Of a DNA stretch of 64,000 nucleotides, positions 1 through 11,236 are shown piece after piece (the first letter of the stretch is position 1; each line of letters starts with the position of its first letter). Position numbers and translations under genes: made by a program. Source of the DNA: Tetrapyrgos nigripes (lineage: Eukaryota; Basidiomycota; Agaricomycetes; Agaricales; Campanellaceae); NCBI GenBank assembly GCA_013368315.1, contig JAACJM010000020.1, positions 62,001-126,000 of the forward strand. Direction: 5' to 3'. The notes below the pieces were generated by a model. The model saw only the letters and a list, made by a program, of their open reading frames with translations, searched no databases and was not told the DNA's origin.

Positions 1-679
1 CCATATTGAGGCCATTTGAAATCAGCAGAGCCCTAAAAGCTCTTTGGGATGCAACAACTGCAAAAAAGTGATCATCCAAAGACTTGAACGCATACATTTC
101 GTGGTAGACCCCCTTGCATATATTGACATTTTGTACTAGGACCCAATGCTGAGTCCATATACATGTAAAACTATTATCTTGGAGCCCTGGGTGTGATCTA
201 AACGATTCATACCAGGAAAGTATCATCCACTGAATGATTGTTGAATTAATCTTGAACTACTTGCGCCATCTTTTTTTTTGGCCCAAAAAGCAATCTCAAA
301 GTGACTTGATGCGTAACTTACATATCCACCATTGACGGATACAGATCGTACATGCCCGGGAACCTACAATGAAGGTTACTTTTTCAGCCACAATTGCCAA
401 ACAATTGCTGATCAAGTGCGAATTGGCATTTGATACCCAAACTCCTGGGCCAAAAATGACGACACTATTCCTCTACTTATGAGCATTCTCCATGGCTCAG
501 TCAGTAGTTTTGTCTAGGTGTCCAATTAATTGGGCGATCTGACTCATCCGAGGCGCCGACTCCCGAGCCTACCTAAGCACATACTTACAAAATATCCAAC
601 GTTAAAGGGCTCTATCAACACGTCGGGCATTATTCAGGATGCGGCACCACATCGCATGCATTCATATGTATTAATTTTC
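1..679. other. No supported gene
   Basis: I see no coding region, RNA gene or recognisable repeat here. Short open frames lack codon-level or family support. The sequence runs straight into the tandem repeat that begins near 680. Confidence 0.5.
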
Positions 680-1260
680 TAGGATACACAGTCTAATTTG
701 TGTACCGATAAATTAGTGGGGGTATGTACAAATAGGGCGGGAATGCTCCCACGTCTGGATTAACCCGACCCAAAGCGCTTATACCCAGCAGGGTGGCTCA
801 ATTGGATTTATGTATTATTAACTACAGATTTAATAGCCTAACGATGCTGTAGTAGGGATACGTAGCAGCAAATCGCGATCGTAACCAATGGGGCGGGCAG
901 GTTCCCACGCACGGATGAACCCGACCCAAAGCGCTTTCCAAATAATTCTGGTCTGCATCAGTCGGCAGATCCAGTAGGGTACTCAATTTGACTTATGTAC
1001 TATTAAGTACAGATTGAGTGGCTTAATTTGTGTAACGATACAGCAAATGGCCCAGCGTACAAATAGGGCGGGAATGTTCCCACGCCCGGCGCTTAGACCG
1101 AGCGGGGTACTCAATTTGATTTATGTACTATTAACTACAGATTTAAAAGCCTAACGATGCTGTAGTAGGGATACGTAGCAGCAGATCGCGAGCGTACAAA
1201 TAGGGCGGGAAGGTTCCCACGCACGGATTAACCCGAGCTAAAGCGCTTTCCGAATAACTC
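680..1260. repeat. Degenerate tandem repeat, about 4 units of 135-180 bp
   Basis: A block containing GTACAAATAGGGCGGG (variant in the second unit) begins near 725, 881, 1057 and 1194. Each is followed by a TTCCCACG/CTCCCACG block and, in most units, by AACCCGA and AAAGCGCTT. Between these blocks a second conserved stretch, CTCAATTTGATTTATG and its variants, recurs near 797, 975 and 1110. Unit length varies because some units carry extra internal sequence. It is CpG-rich compared with the later repeats of the window. I do not recognise it as a known element. Confidence 0.75.
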
Positions 1261-2337
1261 GATCCAGGCACGAGTTTCCGAAAAGTCCGATGGCACCCTA
1301 GTGCCGAGTTACGCACAAAATGGCATTTTCCGAGAGGCAGGATGCTGGTCCACCAGCTACCCCGCTGAAAAGGGCAGGTTGCTTTATAAGCTGGTCTAGT
1401 CATGTGAGGCTAAGGTTCAACCGTCTCTTTTTATAAAGGAGCTTCTAAGGTTGTAACCCCGATATTTTGTAAAACTTTTATAAAAAATCAGTGTCATAGC
1501 CTGAGTAACACAAAGATTAAAAATTGAAGGATTGAGTTTGCCCCTCCCAAGCGTGGCAATCATCATCCTTACGTAGTAAACTTGTGGATCAGAAAATGTG
1601 CACAAAGGTAGTATAAAAACCCAAAACACAATGGTATATTGAAAGTAACGAGCGACAGCAGTGAGATTTAAGAGAGAATGATGCAAAGATATACTAATCC
1701 GCCCATCGGTGCGACAACCTCATTAACTCACAGATAGCTTGGCAGATGCAGGAGTAGAACTGGACCACTCTGCTATTCAGCATGTTGAACAGTTTGGCAC
1801 AGCACCTAGGATCCATGGATCTAAACGGAAACTGCTCCAGGTGAGAAATTAACTCCCAGGAGAACCCCCATTGACCCCTGTCAGCTTGGAGAAGAGAAGT
1901 AAGCAATCAGTCTGTGGTGCATGTGGCGCAGGAAATGAGTGTAAGTACCAAACGACCTGACAGTTGGGGTACCTTCTTCTGACAGCTCCACGACGCTGGC
2001 ATATGTTTGTTATCAGCGGCAAACTGATCCTTCAATTTTTAATCGGATGTCCGCACATGATGGTCAGAATGAATCAAAGAATCTCATCACTGTACCCCAG
2101 ATTTTATCAGCAACTCTTGATTTTCAGTAAATATCTACCTCATCACAAACTCTAACTATGTATACTTACTGCAGAGCTTAGTGATAGACCAGCGTCTTCC
2201 AAAGCTTCCTTGAAAGTGACCTGCGAGGGCAGGGAGGAGCGTGGGATATCCGCCCTTCCTAATTAGGTATGCACCCTTAGTCAGCTTTAAGTGGCCACAT
2301 ACAGCGCATTAGTAGGTTCGGCTCAAGATGGACTTGA
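1261..2337. other. No supported gene
   Basis: A few 60-90 codon open frames exist but none has a recognisable domain, compatible splice signals or repeat homology in the window. I see nothing else definite here. Confidence 0.45.
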
Positions 2338-2540
2338 AGTTCGGAGAAACTCAATGTCACGTCACGCTAAGAGTTCGAGTCTTAACCCTTAGTTTCGAAT
2401 CCTGATTAAAAGTTCGGTGAGTGGCATCAGAGTTCGGAAAATCGAGGCTGTCACATGTCACGCTGTAAGAGTTCGGAGAGGTCAAAAATAGCCTCAAGAG
2501 TTCGGAAATTGCGGAAAATGATCAAGAAGTTCGGGAAATA
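2338..2540. repeat. Cluster of GAGTTCGG-type motifs
   Basis: The octamer AGAGTTCGG or a close variant (AAGTTCGG, AGTTCGAG) occurs about seven times in roughly 200 bp, near 2339, 2371, 2411, 2430, 2470, 2498 and 2529. Spacing is irregular (about 20-40 bp) and the sequence between motifs is not itself repeated. One more GTTCGGAGTCGGGG lies near 3376. This could be a factor-binding array or the subterminal region of a transposon; the sequence does not decide. Confidence 0.55.
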
Positions 2541-2888
2541 TTATTGTCCATGATTGACTGGCATATGGGCCGATCCTTCGGCACCCCTCCCCCTCTCTTT
2601 ATTTCCATCGCCTTCACTGATAGTCCCTTCATTCACCCCCACAAAAAAACGAAATCTCCCCCCCCCCTGCATCTCCAACTTAACCTCCAAACTTAGGACT
2701 TCCTTCCTGATTTTTCCTCTTCAGGAAATGTCCACTGTCTTCGTTAATAGTTATCATCTTTCCATTCGGTCCTGGATGATCGTTGGATGATCATCTGAAT
2801 CGACCCAGAGGATCCAGGAGGCATTAGCACGGAAATCGACCCACAGATACGGGATACCAGAATTACGAGGCCCTTTTAAGGGACTCGT

Positions 2889-3025
2889 CCCCGACTCCGA
2901 CCGAAGGGAAGGAGGAGGGAGGGGGCAACCGAGTGACATCATGCCGCTGTCGCCGAGTGGAGTTTAAAAAGTTCGCGGTCAGGTCCGAGTTAATGGAAAC
3001 TTCGACGTCGTTCCATTTCAAACCT
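2889..3025. repeat. 135-bp repeat module, copy 1
   Basis: It begins CCCCGACTCCGACCGAAGGG, continues with GGAGGAGGGAG, CAACCGAGTGACATCATG and GGAGTTTAAA, and ends near GTTCCATTTCAAACC. The same order of blocks is present at 3838-3966. A diverged copy of only the first ~40 bp lies at 47413-47457, just upstream of an MFS gene. The module could be a small non-autonomous element or a dispersed promoter block. Confidence 0.65.
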
Positions 3026-3837
3026 TCAACCTCAACCATCATGACTGTTGCCGAGTGCCTTTGTCTCGCAGCGAGTACTTGTCCACCACAGCCATCCACT
3101 TCTTAACCTCACACCAAAACCGTCGCCGAGTCAGAATCTCCCTCCAAAAAAACCAAATCGGCTTCCACCCCAAAACCACGCCGCTCTCGCTCCAACAAAC
3201 ACGATGTACCTTTCCCCCCCAAAAAAACGGCCTGCTGTTTGCGACGAAATCTACCACGGTACATGTACCACAGAACAATCACATACAGTACATAACAAAA
3301 ATCTTTCTCTACTTTCATGTACAGTACAACGAGAACGTCTTCTACAACAATAAATCCCATTGCTCATCATGAATAGTTCGGAGTCGGGGATGCCGCGCCC
3401 ACGCGCGACGTTGGAATTCTTACAAACCCGCGGTTTGCTGTGCGGCTATGCTGAAATCGTCTCCCGACTCGGAATCTTGACAGAAGCCGGTACCAAACAG
3501 TTGACAGCGCTCATTTAGTGCTCGCCACTCACTCCCTTTCCTTTGGGGGCCTCGTCATTGCCACACGCAGCGGTGGCCCACATCTCCTTCATGCGAAGTA
3601 AAAGGTTTGTATGCGACAAAAGCCTTGTGAAGAAAAAAAGCGTAGGAACAACGAGAAAGAATACAACGACGAGCAAGAAAAGTTTGGAAAATGTAGTGTG
3701 GGCTCACCGTCATTTCTCATAAACCCTCACTCCTCCCTTTTCAACCTCGCTAAGAACGCCTAAACGTCCGAAGTACACCTCAAGAATGTAAATTCAACCC
3801 GTCGGCTCATCTTTGCTCTAACGCACAGACGTCGCCA
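3026..3837. other. No supported gene; contains an X-end-like motif
   Basis: The stretch is C/A-rich with long runs of CCAAAA and supports no gene. At about 3545-3594 it carries a sequence resembling the conserved right end of the X family (…GCCACACGC…GGTGGCCCACATCTCCTTCAT), followed by unrelated sequence. This may be an old X-family terminus. Confidence 0.45.
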
Positions 3838-3966
3838 TCCCCGACTCCGACCGAAGGGAGGAGGAGGGAGTGTCCAACCGAATGACGTCATGGAATGGAG
3901 TTTAAATTTTGATGGCCAGCTCCGAGTGGAAACTTCCACGGAGTTCCTCACCATTCCATTTGACCA
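3838..3966. repeat. 135-bp repeat module, copy 2
   Basis: Second copy of the module at 2889-3025 in the same orientation. The conserved blocks are CCCCGACTCCGACCGAAGGG, GGAGGAGGGAG, CCAACCGAATGACGTCATGG and the closing ACCATTCCATTTGACC. Here the middle block contains a perfect TGACGTCA palindrome (a CRE/ATF-type site), which is TGACATCA in copy 1. Confidence 0.65.
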
Positions 3967-4394
3967 GCAAACCACTAGTACAGTCTCGCTATCATAACCC
4001 TAACCCATCTTTTTTTCTTCTTGTGGCTGCCCATTGGCAGCATCCTGTTTTTTTACCATAATCACATGCTAAGTAGATATCCTAAGCTATCAGCAAGCTT
4101 CATGGAGTTTAGTAGTAGATTTGATGAGAGAGAGACTGGTAGCTAATCATGAACAGCTGTGTCACGCGGAATTCGAGGGAAAGGACTGGAGCTCGACGTT
4201 GTTGACAGCGAGGACTAGCAAGGACCAGTGTATCTCACTACAACAGATGCAAGAGAGACTTGGTAGGAGTGAGATAGTGAGTGTACCATGTATCAGAGGA
4301 GAAAGACACTGGGAAGGGGCTGGATTCATTCTTTATGATAATCAGAACTCAGGAGTTTTAGGAATTTATGAATGGGAAAAGGAGGGATTGAGTT

Positions 4395-4442
4395 GACATA
4401 GCCACATGTGGAAATGGAGTGCAAAGAACTCACCCTCATTTC
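4395..4442 (-). repeat. Inverted fragment of the X-family left end
   Basis: Read on the minus strand this is AGGCTGAATGAAATGAGGGT followed by GAGTTCTTTGCACTCC and a CACATGTGG block. It matches the left terminus of the two X elements at 5609 and 54455, but in the opposite orientation and for only ~45 bp. The flanking DNA at 4000-5100 shows no further X similarity and no supported gene. Confidence 0.55.
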
Positions 4443-5164
4443 ATTCAGCCTCATAATGCCTCCTAAGGCTGCAGTCACTGCCTTTTGCTCTCTCCCAGCT
4501 CTTCTCAGCATCAAAATCTCAATCAAAATTTCTTCAGTCTGAGAAGAGCCATAGCTTTTTTCTGTTTTCCTGGTGTGATCTCTATCTCTATCTCGTTTAT
4601 CATCTGATTTCTCATTCTTTTTGATTTCCTTTCTTACCACAATTGCTATGTTCTCAAGGCAGACCCCCACGGTGGTACATCCCATGATTTGTTTTCTTCA
4701 ATCTACTGACCAGATTATTACTTTTTCAGCTCTATGAAACTGGCTTCAATAATGACTGAATAGTGATGAAGACTGAAGATTGTACCTTCAGTCTTCTCCT
4801 CACAATCCACAAACCTCCTAAAACCTTTCAATTTACTCCTGAGGATTGGAAAGGCATATTGTTGCTTCCATTGTATACAGAAGGGATTCCAGCTGGCTCT
4901 GTCTCTTTGGTTGACTATACAGCTGGGTACTACACTGGCAGTGGAGACCATGCTTGTGTGGAATCTAAAACTCGTAATCCTCTTATCTGACCCAGTGAAG
5001 AGGGAGCAGACAATGTAATTTATTAGTTAGGGGTCTACATTTACTAGTATTTCGACGGTGGATAGAAAAGAAGTTCAATAAAAAGTTGATAAAAAGTAAT
5101 GTATGGAGAGCTCCGGTCTCGTACTCGCCACGCCTCGGCGCTGGCCCACACTCCTTTCATCAGT

Positions 5165-5608
5165 CTTGGCAAGATTTGCGCATCCAGCTATGCCTGCAAC
5201 GAAAGCTTCCCATGAATTTTGCCGTCTCTCAGCATTGAAAATGGAAGTGGTAGCTTGGCTCCCAGACTCGAATGTCTGATGTTATTTTGGAGTTGGTTAT
5301 TTATAGCGCAAAATACACAGTGAACACTTACACCGGCTCGAGCCAGTTTACCGAAATCTGGATCGAGGAAAGAGACAGCAGTCATCATCGCTCCTGCACT
5401 CTCTCCAAAGACTGTCACCTGTAGGAACAATTAAACAGCTTCCTCAATGAGGCAAGGCACATGCAGATCAACTTAATTTTGTCTTGTCTCCGCCAAAAAT
5501 CCCTATATTATCCTGGACCCATTGGAGTGCCGCACGTTGATCCTTTATGGCCAAGTTCAGTGCTTTGCAGTTGTCAGCTTCCTTGCCTTGAGGGAGTCCT
5601 AGAGGCAA
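5165..5608 (-). pseudogene. Type-B carboxylesterase/lipase, fragment with the catalytic serine
   Basis: Two exon blocks of a fungal type-B carboxylesterase (alpha/beta-hydrolase, COesterase family; esters to acid plus alcohol, normally secreted). The first, ending at 5608, reads LGLPQGKEADNCKALNLA then LQWVQDNIGIFGGDK. After an intron (acceptor CCTACAG) the next gives VTVFGESAGAMMTA, whose GESAG is the nucleophile elbow with the catalytic serine. It continues FLDPDFGKLARAG and, after another intron, FESGSQATTS and NSWEAFVAGIAGCANLAKT. Coding similarity stops near 5165 at a sequence like the X-family end, so the part with the catalytic Glu and His is missing. It continues the gene pieces at 10074-10508 and 11042-11236, from which it is split by an X element. 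Not functional. Confidence 0.85.
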
Positions 5609-5948
5609 GGCTGAATGAAATGAGGCTGAGTTCTTTACACTCTGTTTCTGCATGTGGCAGTGTATATTCATCCTGTCTCCTCCCATGCTGTTGTTTCTGG
5701 TTTCCTCCTTGCCAATATCCACACTTCTATTTCTTAACATGACTAATTATCTTGGCGGTGTGTTGTTGAGGGGATTTTGAGACAAGGATTATAGGAGAAT
5801 CACCCTGGGTATAATTTGCAAGAAACAAACGAGGCAAGGCTCAGCAGCACTGTACATAAAGTAAATATTGTAGTATATGTAAACAAGACAAGAAAATGAA
5901 AATGGGAGAGGAGGGCGGGTAGCTCAAGAAATGGCTAGTGCTGCTAGA

Positions 5949-6708
5949 TGTCAGAAATCCTCGTCTCAGCCACCTTTGGCACATGCAGTACCCATGCAAT
6001 CCTTCATATTTCCATATCCATCATTCTTACATCATTCACTGCCTAAGCCCAGAAACCCTCAGAGGGTTTTTCAATTATATCTATGTGCACCCCACCCTAT
6101 TCTATTTCCATTTCATTTATTATGTCAATCATTCATTCCATTCATTGCTCCACATCTATATTCATTGTTTAACATTTGATTTATTCATTCTATTTACTGT
6201 TTGGGACTTGCAATCGTTTAGTATATTAGTTATAGGAGCATCATATTTAGTTGCAGAGTCTTAATACAGGAGTTGGTTTCACTACTTGTATATATGTAGT
6301 GTTTTCTTGTACTCAAGCCTCAGAATTGATCTTGTTGTTGTTTCCTCTCATTCTTCTCTGCTTGTTCTGCATTGTGAATTGAGGAATATGTGCACTATAC
6401 TTGTGCGCAGTGAATCTAGTCGGACAACTCTCTCAGGAGTCACAGTTGTCTCGTATCCTTTACAGGGATTCTCATTCTACATTCACCATCCATTGTCATT
6501 CTCCTTGATCTAGTTCCTTGTTGTCATCTCAGTTGCTGCACAGGCATGTAGATTGATCTGCCAGCAGCTCAGATCATTGGTCTCATAGGCTTAGGGTGAG
6601 TAGTATCACTCCCTCTCACTGAAGCCACCCCAAGGTCTGGGGCATTCTCCCCTCATCGACGAGCCCATTTGGTATCAAGAGGCTAGCCCAGCTCAAGGGT
6701 TTGTGACA
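5949..6708. mobile_element. Solo LTR (760 bp) nested in X copy 1
   Basis: The segment starts TGTCAGAAATCC and ends GGTTTGTGACA (TG…CA). It is flanked by a perfect 5-bp duplication, CTAGA at 5944-5948 and 6709-6713. The homologous position in X copy 2 (near 54790) has the uninterrupted sequence GTGCTGCTAGACTCGTAAG, a related empty site. Terminal dinucleotides, duplication length and the empty site together identify a solo LTR of an LTR retrotransposon. No internal region of this family is visible in the window. Confidence 0.85.
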
Positions 6709-7884
6709 CTAGACTCATAAGTAAGAGTGAAAAGATGAAGTGATATATGATATGTACCCGAGAGACTCGTGAGTAGTAAGAGTGAAAAGATGAAGAATGA
6801 ATAGGATGAGTCTCTCGGGGGTGTAAGTATGGGAATACTTGAAACAGGAGAAAGAAACACATATGAAGATAAATTAGAAACATGCAGAAGGAAATTGGAG
6901 ACATGTACAAGCACTCGAGACAAAACAAATTACTGAGACGAGGAGAGAAAGGATACATGTGTGGGGAATGTGCAATGGACAGTCTTAGGGTCCTGTGTGA
7001 GAGGTGCGGGCCACGGAGGCATATGAGATAAGCGTGGACAGCCCTGAGGTCCTGCATGAGAAGTAAATAGTAGGGGATGGATGAAATCCAAGGTGGTACT
7101 TACAGCGATGATAGATCTTTATAAAGTAGCTTTAAAATACTACCAAACAACATTGTTGTCCAAATATCTTTGCAACCGGTAACAAAATTTTCCAATCTTA
7201 ATCTTTCATTTTTGTTGTCTTTTTTCCTGTTGATCTCTTTGTCTTGTTCTTTTTTGATTGCTTTCCTTTCTCTTTTGCTCTCTTTCATTTTTCATTATCT
7301 TTCTCCCTCTCAATATCTCATCTTGTTCTTCATCCCTTGCTTTTTTTTTCTTTGTTCTTCTGTTTTCCTCACGATTTCTTCTTGCACATCTTGTTTTCTC
7401 TGCTAGCTCCTTTTCTTGTCTTCTCTCCTTTCCTCATGATTCCTTTGCCTTGCTCTTCTCTGCTCTTTTTTTTTTTGACCTTTTAACTTTCAATTCAAGA
7501 ATTTACATGTAATTGAACCAGCATAGGTATATGCTTACAGCCTTTTTTGTTTTATTTCTCCTCTCAATCTTCTTCAAATCAATCATTCACGAGGCTTGCT
7601 TCCCTTATTTCTCTCTTCCCTTCGATTTTAACTGAGTTTGCTCAAACATATATTACTTTTTCCTCTTCATATTCTGGTCTTTCAAATTCTTCAACTCTCT
7701 GGTCTGAACTTTACATAACATTCCAGGCCAATGCCAAACAAATGTCTATTTAGGCTTTCACAGAAGCACTGATCTCACAGTTCACTGCCAGCATGCATCT
7801 CCACATACTTTCTTCATTCTAGTACCTCTTGTATCAGCCAACTTTGGCTTTAAAGGCTCTATCTCTAAGCAGATTCTCTTCTGG

Positions 7885-9103
7885 TGAGACGCCAAGTGTG
7901 GGGTCAAAGGCAAATGACTCAACCAACAACTACCTTCTACTCAAGACAAGGTGTATAGTTCAGGGGTAGGGAGATGCTAAAGCTCTCACAGTAGATCTAG
8001 ATGAACCAAATCTTCAAAGAAGAAGCAAAAGAAGTATAATCGAAGTCAAGACGAGATGGAGTAGCACTTTGATTGGGTGAAGACTAGTTCAGGGGGGGGA
8101 TGAAGGGTAAAAGGATGTAAAAGGAAGGTGATGTGGAGGATCGGGAGGTGGTAGAGGATGGGTAGAATGTGGGTAGGAGGATTATAGATGATGGAGAGAG
8201 GATATATGGGTGCCCTGTGGTGATACGCCAACAAATACACAAAATGAAACTGGGGATGGGCAGAAGTGGATGGTAATACACTGCTTGAATAGGTGCAGCT
8301 ACCTCTGAAGACAAACTAAGCACAGGACAAAGGTGAAAACAAAACTGGCTCCGAATCAAAGAAGACTTAGTACACCTCTGCAAGGTACCACACAATACGA
8401 CAAGTGACTATACAAACACAACTCTGCAAGGTACTGTGCAATACAACAAGTGGATCATTTGGTATGAAAATACTGAGCATTGAGAAGATGAAGTTAAGTG
8501 GCTCAAGGGGTATGATGCCTCCCACTGAAGATGAACTGTAGACAACTACTTTCCACAGGAACAATACTTGTTTTGCTGTTGCACTGTATCTGTATGAAGG
8601 CGGTTACAAGTGGTTGTTGTATGATAAGGTAATCGAAGTGTGCTTTTATAGTCAGCCACACAATTAGCTAAGTACTATATAGTAGTTTACTATGGTCCAT
8701 CAAGCCTCTGAGTCTGTATGCGGTTCATAGGTAATTGTTGAGTGTTAGTAGGAGTCAGGGATTGTAAATACATGTTGAATGCATCATCAATTGCAGTCCA
8801 GATGAGATATCTCTCATCTGAGTAGTAAAACGAAGTCAGAAATCTGGTAAATGAACTGTTTTGTAAGTGACTGTATCCAAACAAAGGATAGTAAAGTCCA
8901 AGTGTGCTTCGACCAGCATGTAAAACTCTTGAGATTAAACTAAATGAAAGATTTCATCTTAAAGGATACCTGTTTGTGAGTCATTCTAGTGGACAAGCTA
9001 GACGATTCATAGGTTCAATTGCATATATAGTGAGTTTGCACTACTTCAATTAGAAGTGTGCAAAATGATGGGGTGCATGGCCAGGTGTTTACCTGCCATA
9101 TCA
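7885..9103. mobile_element. E-family element, copy A (1.2 kb, solo-LTR-like)
   Basis: It begins TGAGACGCCAAGTGTGGGG and ends ACCTGCCATATCA, flanked by CTGG at 7881-7884 and 9104-9107. X copy 2 has the empty site TTCTCTTCTGGAACCAGC near 55880, so the insertion is exact with a 4-bp duplication. A second copy lies at 29223-30446. TG…CA ends and a short duplication fit a long solo LTR. No protein is recognisable inside; the minus-strand open frames of 60-100 codons are not supported. Confidence 0.75.
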
Positions 9104-10073
9104 CTGGAACTGGCATACCTATGCCTGCTCCCAATGAGCCACTGCCAGCCAGGCTATACACTATAAGCCAAAGCCCAATATGCAGCCCACTTGACAGACT
9201 ATCAATGGCTCAGCTTTTATTTTTTACCCTTACGCTCGGGATACCTAAACTTTTCTGGTGCATAGTGTTCTCTCATAACCACCAGAAGTCATACCACATA
9301 TTCAAAAATCTGGGTGATGCCATTCCCCATTTTACAGTGACAGGTTTATTTGGTGCCCGCTCCTATTCCTATTTTCTCTCCTGCACTCACAACTTCTCTC
9401 TTTCCATTGTCCCTACTAAATGATTTTTTATTCACCTAGGATCGTGACACTCTGCCTACAATGCCAGCCTTCCTCAATTTTCTTGAGGGAGCCCAAAAAC
9501 TTGAAGAGTTATCCCTTCTATGTGCTGGCTGCTTCTTCCTGATAAATTTGACCACCCACTGTTTGTCATTCCTGTACTTATCAGATAACCATTGTCTCAG
9601 GATGAGAACAGAATCTCATGAATTATTTTCCTCCCCAACCTTCACAAACTCAACCTAGGCTTCTTCTCCAAAAAGAGTTACATCACTCGCTTACTCTCCC
9701 ATCTTTCAATTTCCCCAGAAACAAACATATACATGTGCAGAGGCATAAGATCGTAACCTAAACTGCTCCTCAATTTACTTCACATCTGGCAAATGTGCAA
9801 AGTATAACAACATGGTTTTCAACCATCAACCTGAAGTAACAGCAATCCTGGGTCCAATGCAGTGGAGAAATTGCAAAGGTGCTCAAAGAGGTGTGTACTT
9901 CTAAAGTGAGTTACTCGCATATTCAGGATGAATACATAGCTTCAAGGAAACAAGAACCATGTATGATATTCCATTGTTAGAAGAGGGATTATTACTACAG
10001 GAAGAAATAATTTACATACCAGAGCCTGTGGCCTCATACTCGCCACGCGTAGTGTTGGCCCACATCACTTTCA

Positions 10074-10508
10074 TCGATAGTTGAAGTTGACGTAGACCAA
10101 TGGCATTCCCTTCATTTAATTCTTCGTTAGAGATCACTGGAAGGAAGGGGTTGAAGACCGTACTACTGACCTGAACGAGACTTTGAGTAACGATCCCAGA
10201 TCCGTTGTATAGACTCGCACAATCAGCATCGAATCCTCCGCCATAGGTCCTTCATGCCAAAATCTACCTCAGAAATCTTCCGGTCGTAGAATAGTATGAC
10301 ATACCAAAAGAGTACAGGAATTTTGATGTCCGTTGGTACATCGGAAGGTCTGAAGATATTTATGGTTAAGCAGTCTTCAGATATGCCTTGAGCTGGCAGA
10401 CCCTAAACGAGGAGTCTTTCAGTAAAGACTAAGTCTATGGGCGTAAGTAGACGGCACTTACCTGTTGAAAACAAGCCAAGCCAAAGTTGGATGCATCAAA
10501 TGTCTTAG
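10074..10508 (-). pseudogene. Type-B carboxylesterase, middle exons
   Basis: Minus-strand coding blocks continuing the gene from 11042-11236. They read TFDASNFGLACFQQ, an intron beginning GTAAGT at about 10461, then GLPAQGISEDCLTINIF and IPVLFW. A third block gives YGGGFDADCASLYNGSG, the GGGF oxyanion-hole region (consensus W-x-x-GGGF). The last gives MPLVYVNFNYR, ending at 10074 where the X element starts. The order SEDCL - GGGF - NYR is the usual one for this family. Short introns with GT…AG ends separate the blocks. The exon at the right is broken by the solo LTR at 10509-11036. Confidence 0.85.
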
Positions 10509-11036
10509 TGTCAAGGTTGTCGTTACACTCGATAACCACCCAAGTCACACAATACGAGAAAGCTGGTTACAAGAGAATAGATTGATCAAGAGAGATAGAG
10601 AGATAAAGAGGTAGAGAGAAAGTAAGCTGACTAGGCTCTACACTGCGTAATAAAAGTACGGAGCGGAGACGAAGTGAACGAACTAAGGAATAGGTTACAA
10701 AAGATCACAGGTATATAAGTAAAATATGAACAGATGGGAAAGAGTAAGTAATAATAGACGGTATCATGTGGAAATGTCAAGAGCGAGAGAATAATGAGCT
10801 AAATACGGATAGATGAAGGTACTGAATCATGAGGAATGATTGACAGTGAGAATGTCCATGGAGATAGGAATCGGAGGAGATAAAAGTGTGAGTCGTAGAT
10901 CTATGGAGATGGTATCTATAGACAATGATGAGAAATGGTTGGTGTTTATGGGGTTAGAGCGAGAAGTAAATAGTAAAGGGAAAAGAATAGAAAGGAAAAT
11001 GAATAGGCGGGGAGCAATTCATGACACTTAGCGTCA
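10509..11036. mobile_element. L-family solo LTR, copy III, in a carboxylesterase exon
   Basis: It starts TGTCAAGGTTGTCGTTACAC and ends GCAATTCATGACA, with a perfect 5-bp duplication CTTAG at 10504-10508 and 11037-11041. It disrupts the carboxylesterase exon between HLDA and KTFDASNFG. It is related to copies at 28197-28657, 28753-29221 and 43779-44247, but is longer and keeps many CpG sites that are TpG or CpA in the others (for example TACGGAGCGGAGACGAAG here against TACAGAGCAGGGACAAAG at about 28890). It is therefore either less decayed or from another subfamily. Confidence 0.85.
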
Positions 11037-11041
11037 AGGTG

Positions 11042-11236
11042 GGTCTTCAAAACTAGCGGTTTTAAGCGTGACTTTCCAAGAGGCGGCTCGGCGAAAGGAA
11101 TTCCTGCAAAATACACAGATGTATTCCAATACGAATCAAGTCATCATCAAAACATACTCACCTCCAAAGAAATCCACATGAAGAAGCAGTGTAGCCTTTC
11201 CAATCAACGTCGTATTCCCAAACTGGATTTGTGGTA
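11042..11236 (-). pseudogene. Type-B carboxylesterase, N-terminal exons
   Basis: Two minus-strand exons, approximately 11162-11236 and 11042-11103, are separated by a 58-bp intron with GTGAGT donor and TTTTGCAG acceptor. They read LPQIQFGNTTLIGKA…DFFG then GIPFAEPPLGKSRLKPL. GIPFAEPP is the diagnostic N-terminal block of type-B carboxylesterases, normally preceded by a signal peptide. The signal-peptide part is missing, because coding similarity ends at 11236 where the TIR/LTR-like segment begins. The exon's other end is interrupted by the solo LTR at 10509-11036. This is the 5' remnant of the same gene as 10074-10508 and 5165-5608. Confidence 0.85.

Larger units (their letters stand above)
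5609..10073. mobile_element. X-family element, copy 1, carrying two nested insertions
   Basis: It interrupts the carboxylesterase exactly between the codons for FNYR (at 10074) and LPLGLPQG (at 5608). The left end is GGCTGAATGAAATGAGGCTG and the right end is GGCCCACATCACTTTCA. A second copy at 54455-56819 aligns along its whole length and lacks the insertions at 5949-6708 and 7885-9103, plus about 19 bp near 7060. Uninterrupted length is about 2.4 kb. The interior has a strongly pyrimidine-rich stretch (about 7195-7480) whose open frames encode only low-complexity F/L/S-rich peptides. I see no transposase or reverse transcriptase and no clear TIR or target duplication. Both junctions can be read as insertion between A and T. 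Probably a non-autonomous element of unknown class. Confidence 0.7.

Noticed and set aside
3048..3372. Two overlapping ~100-codon plus-strand frames
   Set aside because: C/A-rich low-complexity DNA with long P/T/S/K peptides in more than one frame and no recognisable domain.
7170..7512. Overlapping F/L/S-rich frames suggesting a transporter (also at 55176-55514)
   Set aside because: All three frames are open because the strand is pyrimidine-rich. The stretch is part of the X element and has no conserved motif.
5609..10073. X element as a Helitron
   Set aside because: The A|T insertion context fits, but there is no TC start, no CTRR end with hairpin, and no Rep/helicase. Left as an unclassified element.
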